Assembly (NCBI RefSeq): GCF_014779655.1 | Contig: NZ_JACXYX010000009.1 | Span: forward strand, 162,204 to 226,203 | Reading direction: 5' to 3' | From: Nocardioides ganghwensis | GTDB taxonomy: Bacteria > Actinomycetota > Actinomycetes > Propionibacteriales > Nocardioidaceae | Length of the DNA: 64,000 nucleotides | Shown here: in pieces, positions 31,207 to 39,144 of the stretch | Layout: every line of letters starts with the position of its first letter | Numbering within the stretch: the first letter of the stretch is position 1 | Position numbers and translations under genes: made by a program | Notes under the pieces: model-generated | Told to the model about the DNA's origin: nothing | Databases searched by the model: none | Seen by the model: the letters and a program-made list of their open reading frames with translations, nothing else

Positions 31207-32499
31207 GTGAGCATCATCAGTCCCCAGCAGGCTCCCGGGATCGAGGTCCCGCGCCTCGACTTCGGCGGCCCCGTCCCGGCACCGGGCCACATGGGTGTCG
31301 ACTACGAGGCCCGCGTCGACTTCGACCGGCTCCGGGCCTACCGGCTCGACCGGGCCCGGGCGGCCCTCGACGCCAGCGAGTGCGGCGCCTTCCTGCTCTT
31401 CGACTTCTACAACATCCGCTACACGACGCAGACCTGGATCGGCGGCGCCCTGGGCGACAAGATGATCAGGTACGCGCTCCTGGCCCGCGGGAAGGAGCCG
31501 GTGCTCTGGGACTTCGGGTCCGCCGTCAAGCACCACAAGCTCCACTCGCAGTGGACGCCGGAGGACAACTACCGCGCGGGCTTCCTCGGCTTCCGCGGCG
31601 CGGTCGCCCCGTCGGTCGGCCTGATGGAGTCGGCGGTCCAGGAGATCAGGTCCCTCCTCGTCGAGGCCGGCGTGGCGGACATGCCGGTCGGCATCGACAT
31701 CGTCGAGCCGCCGTTCCTCTTCGAGATGGAACGCCAGGGCCTGCGGGTGGTGGACGCCCAGCAGTCGATGCTGGACGCGCGCTGCATCAAGTCCTTCGAC
31801 GAGATCCTGCTGCTCAACCAGGCCGCCGCCATGGTCGACGGGGTCTACCAGGACATCACCGAGGCGCTGAAGCCCGGCGTCCGGGAGAACGAGATCGTCG
31901 CCATGGCCAACAAGCGGCTCTACGAGCTCGGCTCGGACCAGGTCGAGGCCGTCAACGCGATCTCCGGCGAGCGGTGCAACCCGCACCCCCACAACTTCAC
32001 CGACCGCATCATCCGGCCCGGAGACCAGGCGTTCTTCGACGTCATCCACTCCTTCAACGGCTACCGCACCTGCTACTACCGCACCTTCGCCGTCGGCAGC
32101 TCGACGCCGGCCCAGCGCGACGCGTACACCCGCGCCCGCGAGTGGATGGACCGGGGCATCGACGGCATCAAGGCCGGCGTCGGCACCGACGAGGTCGCCG
32201 CGTTGCTGCCCAAGGCCGAGGACTTCGGCTTCGGCAGCGAGATGGAGGCCTTCGGTCTCCAGTTCGCCCACGGCCTCGGCCTCGGCCTCCACGAGCGCCC
32301 GATCATCTCCCGGCTCAACTCGATGAAGGAGCCGGTCGAGCTGCAGGTCGGCATGGTCTTCGCGCTGGAGACCTACTGCCCGGCCGCCGACGGCTTCTCC
32401 GCCGCGCGCATCGAGGAGGAGATCGTGATCACCGAGGACGGGCCTCGCGTGCTCACGCTGTTCCCGGCGCAGGAGCTCTTCGTCACCAATCCCTACTGA
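31207..32499 (+). CDS. M24-fold (creatinase/aminopeptidase P-like) protein with an altered metal site
   Basis: The 430-residue protein has an N-terminal creatinase-like domain (about 45-190) and a pita-bread M24 domain (about 195-425). Metal-ligand candidates Asp278 (AFFDVIHS), His355 (FAHGLG), Glu388 (ALETYCP) and Glu403 (RIEEEI) are present. The second Asp expected 11 residues after the first is Cys289 (TCYYRTF). Members of this fold include prolidases, creatinase, ectoine hydrolase and the DMSP lyase DddP, so a non-peptidase reaction on a small imported molecule is plausible. It lies between the importer lipoprotein and two dehydrogenase genes, in the same direction. Confidence 0.85.
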   Translation: MSIISPQQAPGIEVPRLDFGGPVPAPGHMGVDYEARVDFDRLRAYRLDRARAALDASECGAFLLFDFYNIRYTTQTWIGGALGDKMIRYALLARGKEPVLWDFGSAVKHHKLHSQWTPEDNYRAGFLGFRGAVAPSVGLMESAVQEIRSLLVEAGVADMPVGIDIVEPPFLFEMERQGLRVVDAQQSMLDARCIKSFDEILLLNQAAAMVDGVYQDITEALKPGVRENEIVAMANKRLYELGSDQVEAVNAISGERCNPHPHNFTDRIIRPGDQAFFDVIHSFNGYRTCYYRTFAVGSSTPAQRDAYTRAREWMDRGIDGIKAGVGTDEVAALLPKAEDFGFGSEMEAFGLQFAHGLGLGLHERPIISRLNSMKEPVELQVGMVFALETYCPAADGFSAARIEEEIVITEDGPRVLTLFPAQELFVTNPY

Positions 32500-32535
32500 C
32501 CACCCCGCTGATCACCCCCACCATTAGGAGCCCTC

Positions 32536-33342
32536 GTGGACACCGCACGACTCGCCGCCAAGAACATCCTCATCACCGGCGCCGCCCAGGGCATGGGCGC
32601 CGCCGTCGCCATCGACTACGCCGCCCAGGGCGCCAACGTCTGCCTGGGGGACGTGAACGTCGACGGCGCGGAGCAGGTGGCTGCGCAGATCAACGCCGCC
32701 GACGGGGGCCGGGCGACCCACGTGAAGCTCGACGTCACCAGCCAGGAGGACGCGGAGGCCGCGGTCGCCCACACGGTCGAGGCGTTCGGCAGCATCAACG
32801 TGCTGGTCAACAACGCCGGCATCAACAAGCCGCTGTTCTTCCTCGACATCACCCGCGAGAACTGGCAGCGCATCATGGACGTCAACGCCTGGGGCACCCT
32901 CAACTGCATGCAGGCGGCCGCCCGCCAGATGGTGGCCCAGGGCAAGCAGGACCACCCCTACAAGATCATCAACGTCGGCTCGATCCTCTCGCGCGAGACC
33001 TTCGACGACGTCGTCGTCTACGGCGCCTCCAAGCACGCGGTGCTCGCGCTCATCAAGGGCGGTGCGAAGTCCCTGATGCAGCACAACATCACCGTCAACG
33101 GCTACGGCCCCGGCGTCGTGCGCACCGAGCTCTGGGAGCAGCTCGACAAGGACCTCGTCGCCATCGGCAAGTTCGACAAGGAGGGCGAGTCCATGGACAC
33201 GCTCGCCCAGAACATGATCCTGATGAAGCGCTACTCCTACCCCGAGGACGTCGTCGGCACGGCCTCGTTCCTCGCCAGCGACGACAGCGACTACATGACC
33301 GGCCAGCTCCTGATGATCGACGGCGGGATCGTGATCCAGTGA
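32536..33342 (+). CDS. SDR family oxidoreductase (first)
   Basis: The 268-residue short-chain dehydrogenase has the cofactor motif TGAAQGMG, the NNAG motif and catalytic Ser with YGASK. The Asp in LGDVNVDG after strand 2 favours NAD over NADP. The C-terminus ends MTGQLLMIDGGIVIQ. It probably oxidises an alcohol derived from the imported substrate. The GTG start has a TAGGAG site, and its stop overlaps the aldehyde dehydrogenase start (GTGA). Confidence 0.92.
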   Translation: MDTARLAAKNILITGAAQGMGAAVAIDYAAQGANVCLGDVNVDGAEQVAAQINAADGGRATHVKLDVTSQEDAEAAVAHTVEAFGSINVLVNNAGINKPLFFLDITRENWQRIMDVNAWGTLNCMQAAARQMVAQGKQDHPYKIINVGSILSRETFDDVVVYGASKHAVLALIKGGAKSLMQHNITVNGYGPGVVRTELWEQLDKDLVAIGKFDKEGESMDTLAQNMILMKRYSYPEDVVGTASFLASDDSDYMTGQLLMIDGGIVIQ

Positions 33343-34790
33343 CCCAGCTGCAGGACCCGTCCCTGGCCGGGGTCCCCACCGGGCTGCTCATCGACGGCGA
33401 GTGGGTCTCCACCGACCGCACGCTCGAGGTGGACGACCCGGCCACGGGGACCCTGCTCGCCGAGGTCTCCGACGCCACCGTCCCCGAGGCCCTCGCGGCG
33501 GTCGCCGCCGCCCACGAGGCGTTCGGCCAGTGGGCCGCCACCGCACCCCGCTCCAGGGCCGAGGTGCTGCGTCGCGCCTACGAGATCATGTCGGCCGAGC
33601 TCGAGCAGTGTGCGCGCCTGATCGTGCTCGAGAACGGCAAGGCGTGGAGCGACGCGATGGGGGAGGCGACGTACGCCGCCGAGTTCTTCCGCTGGTTCAG
33701 CGAGGAGGCCTCGCGGGTGCCCGGCGACTTCCGGCTGGCGCCCAACGGCGACAAGACGATCATCGTCGACCACCAGCCGATGGGCGTCGCCTACATGATC
33801 ACGCCGTGGAACTTCCCCGCGGCGATGGCGACCCGCAAGCTCGCGCCCGCCCTCGCGGCGGGGTGCACAGCGGTGCTCAAGCCGGCCGCCGAGACACCGC
33901 TCACGGCGCTGTGGGTGGCCGAGGTCCTGCGGCGGGCGGGCGTCCCGGCCGGGGTGGTCAACGTCGTCACCACGTCCGAACCGGGCCCCGTGTCAGAGGC
34001 GGTCCTCGCGGACCGGCGTACGGCGACCCTGTCCTTCACGGGGTCGACCCCGATCGGCAAGCTGCTGCTCGCGCAGACCGCGACCCGTGCCCTGCCCTCG
34101 TCGATGGAGCTCGGTGGCAACGCGCCCCTGCTCGTCCTCGAGGGAGCGGACGTCGACAAGGCCGTGGAGGGCGCGATGGTCGCCAAGATGCGCAACGGCG
34201 GCTCCGCGTGCACGGCAGCCAACCGCTTCTACGTCCATGAGTCGCTGGCCACCGAGTTCACCGACTCCTTCGAGCGTGCGCTCGGCGCGCTCCGCATCGG
34301 CAGCGGTCTGGACCCGGCCAACGACCTCGGCGCGCTCGTCAGCACCAAGGAGCGTGACAAGGTCCTCGCCCTCGTCGCGAAGGCGGCCGATGAGGGCGGT
34401 CGCCCCGGCGCCGTCTCCGAGGCGCCCGCCACCGGCGCCTTCATCTCCCCCTACGTGGTGCGCGACGTCGTCCACGGCCAGACCCTGACTCGGGAGGAGA
34501 TCTTCGGCCCCGTCGCTCCGATCGTGACGGTCGAGAGCACCGACGAGGCGGTGGCGATGGCCAACGACACCGACTTCGGGCTCATCTCCTACGTCTTCGC
34601 CGCCGACGCGGGCGAGGGCATCCGGGTGGCGAGGCGGATGGAGAGCGGCATGGTCGCCGTCAACCGCGGCGTCGCCTCGGACCCGGCCGCACCGTTCGGC
34701 GGGATGAAGGAGTCCGGTCTCGGTCGCGAGGGCGGGTTCGCCGGCATCCACGAGTTCCTCGAGACGAAGTACCTGGCGGTGGACCTGTGA
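33339..34790 (+). CDS. NAD(P)-dependent aldehyde dehydrogenase
   Basis: The 483-residue ALDH has ITPWNFPAAM, FTGSTPIGK, catalytic Glu in SMELGGNAP, catalytic Cys in GGSACTAANRFYVH and EEIFGPVAP. The sequence around the cysteine most resembles succinate/glutarate-semialdehyde dehydrogenases (usually GQxCxxxNR). It overlaps the upstream SDR and downstream SDR genes by GTGA, so the three enzymes are made together. The likely role is oxidation of the aldehyde produced by one SDR. Confidence 0.93.
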   Translation: MTQLQDPSLAGVPTGLLIDGEWVSTDRTLEVDDPATGTLLAEVSDATVPEALAAVAAAHEAFGQWAATAPRSRAEVLRRAYEIMSAELEQCARLIVLENGKAWSDAMGEATYAAEFFRWFSEEASRVPGDFRLAPNGDKTIIVDHQPMGVAYMITPWNFPAAMATRKLAPALAAGCTAVLKPAAETPLTALWVAEVLRRAGVPAGVVNVVTTSEPGPVSEAVLADRRTATLSFTGSTPIGKLLLAQTATRALPSSMELGGNAPLLVLEGADVDKAVEGAMVAKMRNGGSACTAANRFYVHESLATEFTDSFERALGALRIGSGLDPANDLGALVSTKERDKVLALVAKAADEGGRPGAVSEAPATGAFISPYVVRDVVHGQTLTREEIFGPVAPIVTVESTDEAVAMANDTDFGLISYVFAADAGEGIRVARRMESGMVAVNRGVASDPAAPFGGMKESGLGREGGFAGIHEFLETKYLAVDL

Positions 34791-35587
34791 GCACACCACT
34801 GCAGGGCCTGCCCCTCCTCGAGGACCAGGTCGCCATCGTCACCGGCTCCGCCCAGGGCATCGGCGAGGGGATCGCCACCGCCCTCGGTCGCTTCGGCGCG
34901 CAGGTCGTCATCGCCGATCTCGACGAGGCCAAGGCCCGGGAGACGGCTGCCAGCCTCGTGGCCGAGGGCATCCGCGCCATCGGCGTGGGGCACGACGTCA
35001 CCAGCGCCGACTCCAGCGAGGCGCTCGCCTCGCACGTCACGTCCGAGCTCGGCCGCATCGACGTCCTCGTCAACAACGCGGGCCTGTCCGGGCGTACGCC
35101 GCTGGTCGACATGTCCGACCGCACCTGGGACTCGATGGTCGCGGTGAACCTCACCGGCGTGCATCGCACCACCCGCGCGGTCGTCCGGGTCATGGAGGAG
35201 CAGGGGAGCGGCAGCATCATCAGCATCTCCTCCGTCGCCGGGCGCCAGGGCAAGGCCCACATGACCCACTACTCGGCCACCAAGTTCGCCGTCATCGGGT
35301 TCACCCAGGCCCTCGCGCTCGAGCTCGGCCCCACCGGCATCCGCGTCAACGCGGTGTGCCCCGGCATGGTCCGTACGGCCATGTGGGAGGCCGAGCTCGC
35401 CGAGATCTCGGAGGCGAAGGGCATCAGCACCGAGGAGGCCTGGCAGGGCGTCCTTGACCAGATCCCGCTGGGCCGGCCGCAGACCCCCGAGGACATCGGC
35501 ACCGCCGCGGCGTTCCTCGCGTCCCCGCTCGCGCACAACATCACCGGGCAGGCGCTCAACGTCTGCGGTGGGTTCGCGCTCGACTGA
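34787..35587 (+). CDS. SDR family oxidoreductase (second)
   Basis: The 266-residue protein has TGSAQGIGEG, IADLDE (NAD-type acidic residue), NNAG, catalytic Ser in SISSVAG and YSATK. The end ITGQALNVCGGFALD resembles sorbitol or acetoin/diacetyl reductase-like SDRs. It is the last gene of the importer-dehydrogenase run and converges on the GntR regulator gene with only three bases between stops. Confidence 0.92.
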   Translation: MSTPLQGLPLLEDQVAIVTGSAQGIGEGIATALGRFGAQVVIADLDEAKARETAASLVAEGIRAIGVGHDVTSADSSEALASHVTSELGRIDVLVNNAGLSGRTPLVDMSDRTWDSMVAVNLTGVHRTTRAVVRVMEEQGSGSIISISSVAGRQGKAHMTHYSATKFAVIGFTQALALELGPTGIRVNAVCPGMVRTAMWEAELAEISEAKGISTEEAWQGVLDQIPLGRPQTPEDIGTAAAFLASPLAHNITGQALNVCGGFALD

Positions 35588-35590
35588 CGC

Positions 35591-36265
35591 TCAGACGTCC
35601 GCCGACCAGTCGGTGAACACCTCGGGGTGCCGCATCAGCTCGGTGCGGGTGCGCTGGATGTGGAGCGCCAGGACGCGGCTCGCGGTGTCCTCGTCGCGGG
35701 CGGCGATCGCGTCGACGAGCAGGCGGTGCTCCGCGTTGACCGCCCAGGCGCCCCGTGCCCCCATCAGCCTCGCGAACTCCCGCCGGTAGTGCTGGGTGGT
35801 GTCCCAGAGCCGCTCGACCATGCTGGCGAGCTGGGGCGTGCGGTGCCCGGCGTACGTGCGCCAGTGGAGCTCGCGGTCCAGGACCATGAACGTCTCCAGG
35901 TCGTCGTTGGCCTCGATGCGTGCCTGCAGGTCGCGCAGCTCGGCGACGTCCTCCTCGCCGAGCCTGGGCATGCTGTCGGCGAGCAGGAGCGGCTCGATGC
36001 GCTCGCGGATCTGGTAGCTCATCGTCAGGTCGTGCAGGTCCATCTGCCCGACCCAGGCGCCGGAGTTGGAGCGCACCTCGACCAGGCCGCGGGTCTCGAG
36101 GATGCGCAGCGCCTCACGGACCGGGATCCGGCTGGTGTCGAGCTCCTCGGCGAGCTCGTCCTGCTTGATGCGGGTGCCGGGACGCAGCCGTCCCGACAGG
36201 ATGCGCTCGCGCAGCACCTCGGCGACCCGCTGGCTGGCGACCCGGGAGCCGGCGGTCTCGGACAT
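35591..36265 (-). CDS. GntR/FadR family transcriptional regulator
   Basis: The 224-residue protein has an N-terminal winged helix (residues about 8-75; GTRIKQDELAEELDTSRIPVREALRILETRGLVE). An all-helical FCD ligand domain follows, with Asp and His metal-ligand candidates (DRELHWRTYAGH, AEHRLLVDAI). It is transcribed towards the SDR gene and lies next to the VOC gene, probably in one transcript. It is a natural candidate to control the divergent dehydrogenase-complex operon. Confidence 0.92.
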   Translation of the reverse strand: MSETAGSRVASQRVAEVLRERILSGRLRPGTRIKQDELAEELDTSRIPVREALRILETRGLVEVRSNSGAWVGQMDLHDLTMSYQIRERIEPLLLADSMPRLGEEDVAELRDLQARIEANDDLETFMVLDRELHWRTYAGHRTPQLASMVERLWDTTQHYRREFARLMGARGAWAVNAEHRLLVDAIAARDEDTASRVLALHIQRTRTELMRHPEVFTDWSADV

Positions 36266-36291
36266 CAACGCTCCTCGTCGGGTGGGCTGGA

Positions 36292-36804
36292 TCAGGGGAA
36301 GGCCGACGGGTCGCGGTCGTACGCCTTGCCGTCGGGGTAGCAGACTAGTTCGAACTGCATGCCCCACGGGCTGAGGAAGTAGACCCAGCGCTGGCCCTCG
36401 CTCGGGCCGCGGCTCGTCGTCGGGTCGCCGAGGACGCGGATCCCGGCGTCGCGCAGGGCCGCGACGGAGGCGTCCAGGTCGTCGACGTAGACCGCGACGT
36501 GGTGGCCCCCGACGTCGCTGTTGCGCGGCGGGATGGGCCTCTGCCCGGCGGCGGCGTACTGGAACACCTCGAAGACCGCCTGGCCCCCCAGCCGGTAGAA
36601 GTGCAGGCGCTCCATGACGGCCCGCTCGTCGACGTCGAGGTGCTCGCGCATCCATGGTCCGTCGTCGTCGCGGTAGGGGCCGAGCCGGTACATGTACTCG
36701 CACCCCAGGACACCCACGAAGAACTCGTGGGCCTCGGCGAGGTCCGGGACGGTGATCCCGATGTGGTCGACCCGCGAAACCGCGAGGACAGGTGTGACGC
36801 GCAT
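36292..36804 (-). CDS. VOC (glyoxalase/dioxygenase fold) family protein
   Basis: The 170-residue protein has two beta-alpha-beta-beta-beta modules. VDHIGITVPDL at the start supplies one metal His, VGGHHVAVYVDDLD a second, and SPWGMQFELVCYP the C-terminal Glu. This is the usual pattern of a metal-dependent VOC lyase, isomerase or dioxygenase. ATG 36804 is preferred for its AAGGAG site; an in-frame ATG at 36831 adds nine residues. Position next to GntR and opposite the dehydrogenase complex suggests a role in the same pathway. Confidence 0.85.
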   Translation of the reverse strand: MRVTPVLAVSRVDHIGITVPDLAEAHEFFVGVLGCEYMYRLGPYRDDDGPWMREHLDVDERAVMERLHFYRLGGQAVFEVFQYAAAGQRPIPPRNSDVGGHHVAVYVDDLDASVAALRDAGIRVLGDPTTSRGPSEGQRWVYFLSPWGMQFELVCYPDGKAYDRDPSAFP

Positions 36805-36825
36805 CTCGTGAACTCCTTGCAATGT

Positions 36826-36891
36826 ATCCATTCAGTGCCGTACGGTCAGTCTGTACCGCGTACCCATCGTGCGCAACCATCCTCAATGGAT
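36826..36891. promoter_or_regulatory. Inverted repeats in the VOC/E1 divergent promoter
   Basis: ATCCATT (36826-36832) and AATGGAT (36885-36891) form a widely spaced inverted repeat, with CGGT-N8-ACCG (36843-36858) between them. These are candidate sites for the adjacent GntR regulator. No strong -10/-35 pair was identified. Confidence 0.4.
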
Positions 36892-36908
36892 CAATCGTCG
36901 GAGGACCA

Positions 36909-39086
36909 ATGACGAAGCGGCACGAACTCACGCCGGCGGCGCCCTGGGTGGAGCTGACCGTGGACCAGGACGACTGGGACGCGGCGGACCCCCAGGTCCT
37001 CCTCCAGCTCCTGGGGCGCGCGCAATGGATCCGATCCTTCGAGGAGTACGTCCTCGAGCTGGCCAACCAGGGCCTGGTCCACGGCCCCGCGCACTCGAGC
37101 GTCGGCCAGGAGGGCGGTGCGGTCGGGTCGGTGCTGCCGCTGCGCTCCGACGACTTCGTCAACGGCTCGCACCGCGGTCACCACCAGTTCCTCGCGAAGG
37201 CCTTCGGTCACGTGCTCGAGGCGAAGTCCACGGGCCTGCCGGAGATCACGACCGAGGTCCGCGAGGTCCTGCACAGGACGCTGGCCGAGATCTGCGGACT
37301 CGCCGACGGCTACTGCCGCGGTCGCGGCGGGTCGATGCACCTGCAGTGGCGCGAGGCCGGCGCGATGGGCACCAACGCCATCGTCGGTGGCGGCGTGCCG
37401 CAGGCCGCGGGCTTCGCGTGGAACATGCTGCACTCGGGCAGCGACGCGGTGTCGGTGACCTACTTCGGCGACGGTGCGGTCAACATCGGATCGGTCCTCG
37501 AGACCTTCAACCTCGCCGCGGCGTGGAAGCTCCCGGTGATGTTCTTCATCGAGAACAACCAGTACGCCGTCTCGACCCCCGTCGCGAAGGCGACCGGCGA
37601 GCCCCGCCTCTCGGGTCGCGGTGCCGGCTTCGGCATCCCCAGCTGGCGCGTGGACGGCATGGACGCCCTCGCCGTCCACACGGCGATGACCGAGGCGGTC
37701 GACCACATGCGCGCCGGCAAGGGCCCCACGATCCTCGAGGCCGACCTCTACCGCTTCTTCCACCAGAACGGCGCGTTCCCCGGCTCCGCCTTCGGCTACC
37801 GCGACAAGGAGGAGGAGGCGTCCTGGCGAGCGCGCGACCCGATCGCGCAGCTCCGCCGCCAGGTCGTCGGGCGCGGGCTCGCCACCGAGGCCGACATCGA
37901 CGCGATGACCGACGCGATCGACACGACCATGCAGGAGATCGGCGACCAGCTCCTCGAGCCCGTGCCCGGGGGCAAGCCCAGGGAGCGTCGCATCATCGGC
38001 TCGCTCTGGCCCGACACCGACTTCGTCGACGTCGGCGTGCGCGGCGACCTCTCCGAGCTCGAGGGGAGCCGCTTCGAGGACGAGGACACCTTCGCGGGCG
38101 AGCTCGCGCAACGTCGCTTCATCGACGTCGTGAGCGACGTGATGGCGCGTCGCATGGAGACCGACGATCGCATCGTCGTCATGGGCGAGGACGTCGACGG
38201 CCTCAAGGGCGGCACCAACGGCGCCACCAAGAAGCCCCTCGAGCTCTTCCCCGACCGCGTCCTCGGCACCCCCATCAGCGAGAACGCCTTCGCCGGCCTC
38301 GGCGGCGGCATGGCCCTCGACGGGCGCTTCCGTCCCGTCGTGGAGTTCATGTACGCCGACTTCATGTGGGTCGCGGCCGACCAGCTCTTCAACCAGGTCG
38401 CCAAGGCCCGTCACATGTTCGGCGGGGACTCGTCGGTCCCCTTCGTGCTGCGCAGCAAGCTCGCGGCCGGCACCGGCTACGGATCCCAGCACTCGATGGA
38501 CCCGGCCGGCATCCTCACCACCGCCCCCGGCCTGCGCGTGGTCGCGCCGTCGACGCCCTTCGACTACGTGGGACTGATGAACACCGCACTCACGTGCGAC
38601 GACCCGGTGGTCGTCCTGGAGCACGTCGACCTCTACACCTCGACCGGCCCCGGTCCCGTGGACGACCTCGACTACCTGCTGCCCGTCGGCAAGGCTGCCG
38701 TGCGGCGCACGGGCGAGGACCTGACGGTCATCTCCTACCTGACCATGGTCAACCACTGCCTCGAGGCGCTCGACCAGGTCGACGTCTCCGCCGACCTCAT
38801 CGACCTGCGCTGGCTCGACCGCGCCTCCCTCGACTGGGAGACGATCGAGGCCAGCGTCCGCAAGACCAACCAGGTCCTCATCGTCGAGCAGGGCGCCGTC
38901 GGCACGTCGTACGGCGGCTGGCTGGCCGACGAGATCCAGCGGCGCCTCTTCGACTGGCTCGACGCCCCTGTCGAGCGCGTCACCGGCGCCGAGGCCTCGC
39001 CGAGCATCAGCAAGGTGCTCGAGCGCGCCGCCATCGCCAGGACCGACGAGGTCGTCGACGCCCTCAGGCGCATCGCGCAGGCCTGA
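36909..39086 (+). CDS. Fused alpha-beta E1 component of a 2-oxoacid dehydrogenase complex
   Basis: A TPP-dependent decarboxylase. In 725 residues the protein joins an alpha-type half (residues about 35-350) to a beta-type half (about 395-725). The alpha half has the TPP motif GDGAVNIGSVLETFNLAAAWKLP and GRGGSMHLQ. The beta half has MGEDV, TPISENAF and GTGYGSQHS. Branched-chain and acetoin/pyruvate E1 enzymes usually have these as two genes, so the fusion is notable. With E2, E3 and lipoate ligase genes behind it, it should convert a 2-oxoacid (or acetoin-like compound) to acyl-CoA. ATG 36909 follows a GGAGGA site. Specificity is unknown. Confidence 0.9.
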   Translation: MTKRHELTPAAPWVELTVDQDDWDAADPQVLLQLLGRAQWIRSFEEYVLELANQGLVHGPAHSSVGQEGGAVGSVLPLRSDDFVNGSHRGHHQFLAKAFGHVLEAKSTGLPEITTEVREVLHRTLAEICGLADGYCRGRGGSMHLQWREAGAMGTNAIVGGGVPQAAGFAWNMLHSGSDAVSVTYFGDGAVNIGSVLETFNLAAAWKLPVMFFIENNQYAVSTPVAKATGEPRLSGRGAGFGIPSWRVDGMDALAVHTAMTEAVDHMRAGKGPTILEADLYRFFHQNGAFPGSAFGYRDKEEEASWRARDPIAQLRRQVVGRGLATEADIDAMTDAIDTTMQEIGDQLLEPVPGGKPRERRIIGSLWPDTDFVDVGVRGDLSELEGSRFEDEDTFAGELAQRRFIDVVSDVMARRMETDDRIVVMGEDVDGLKGGTNGATKKPLELFPDRVLGTPISENAFAGLGGGMALDGRFRPVVEFMYADFMWVAADQLFNQVAKARHMFGGDSSVPFVLRSKLAAGTGYGSQHSMDPAGILTTAPGLRVVAPSTPFDYVGLMNTALTCDDPVVVLEHVDLYTSTGPGPVDDLDYLLPVGKAAVRRTGEDLTVISYLTMVNHCLEALDQVDVSADLIDLRWLDRASLDWETIEASVRKTNQVLIVEQGAVGTSYGGWLADEIQRRLFDWLDAPVERVTGAEASPSISKVLERAAIARTDEVVDALRRIAQA

Positions 39087-39090
39087 CCAC

Positions 39091-39130
39091 CCCACTCACG
39101 CCCACTCGCGCCCACTCACGCCCACTCCCG
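39091..39130 (+). repeat. Four 10-bp tandem repeats between E1 and E2
   Basis: CCCACTCACG, CCCACTCGCG, CCCACTCACG and CCCACTCCCG follow one another without gaps. They differ only at the eighth base. They fill most of the 58-base gap between the E1 stop and the E2 ribosome site (AAGGA at 39131). Confidence 0.9.
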
Positions 39131-39144
39131 AAGGACACAGACCC

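Noticed and set aside
31207..32499. Assignment of the M24 protein as DMSP lyase DddP or ectoine hydrolase
   Set aside because: The motif around the first Asp differs from my recollection of DddP. No DMSP transporter and no ectoine deacetylase or aminotransferase gene lies nearby.
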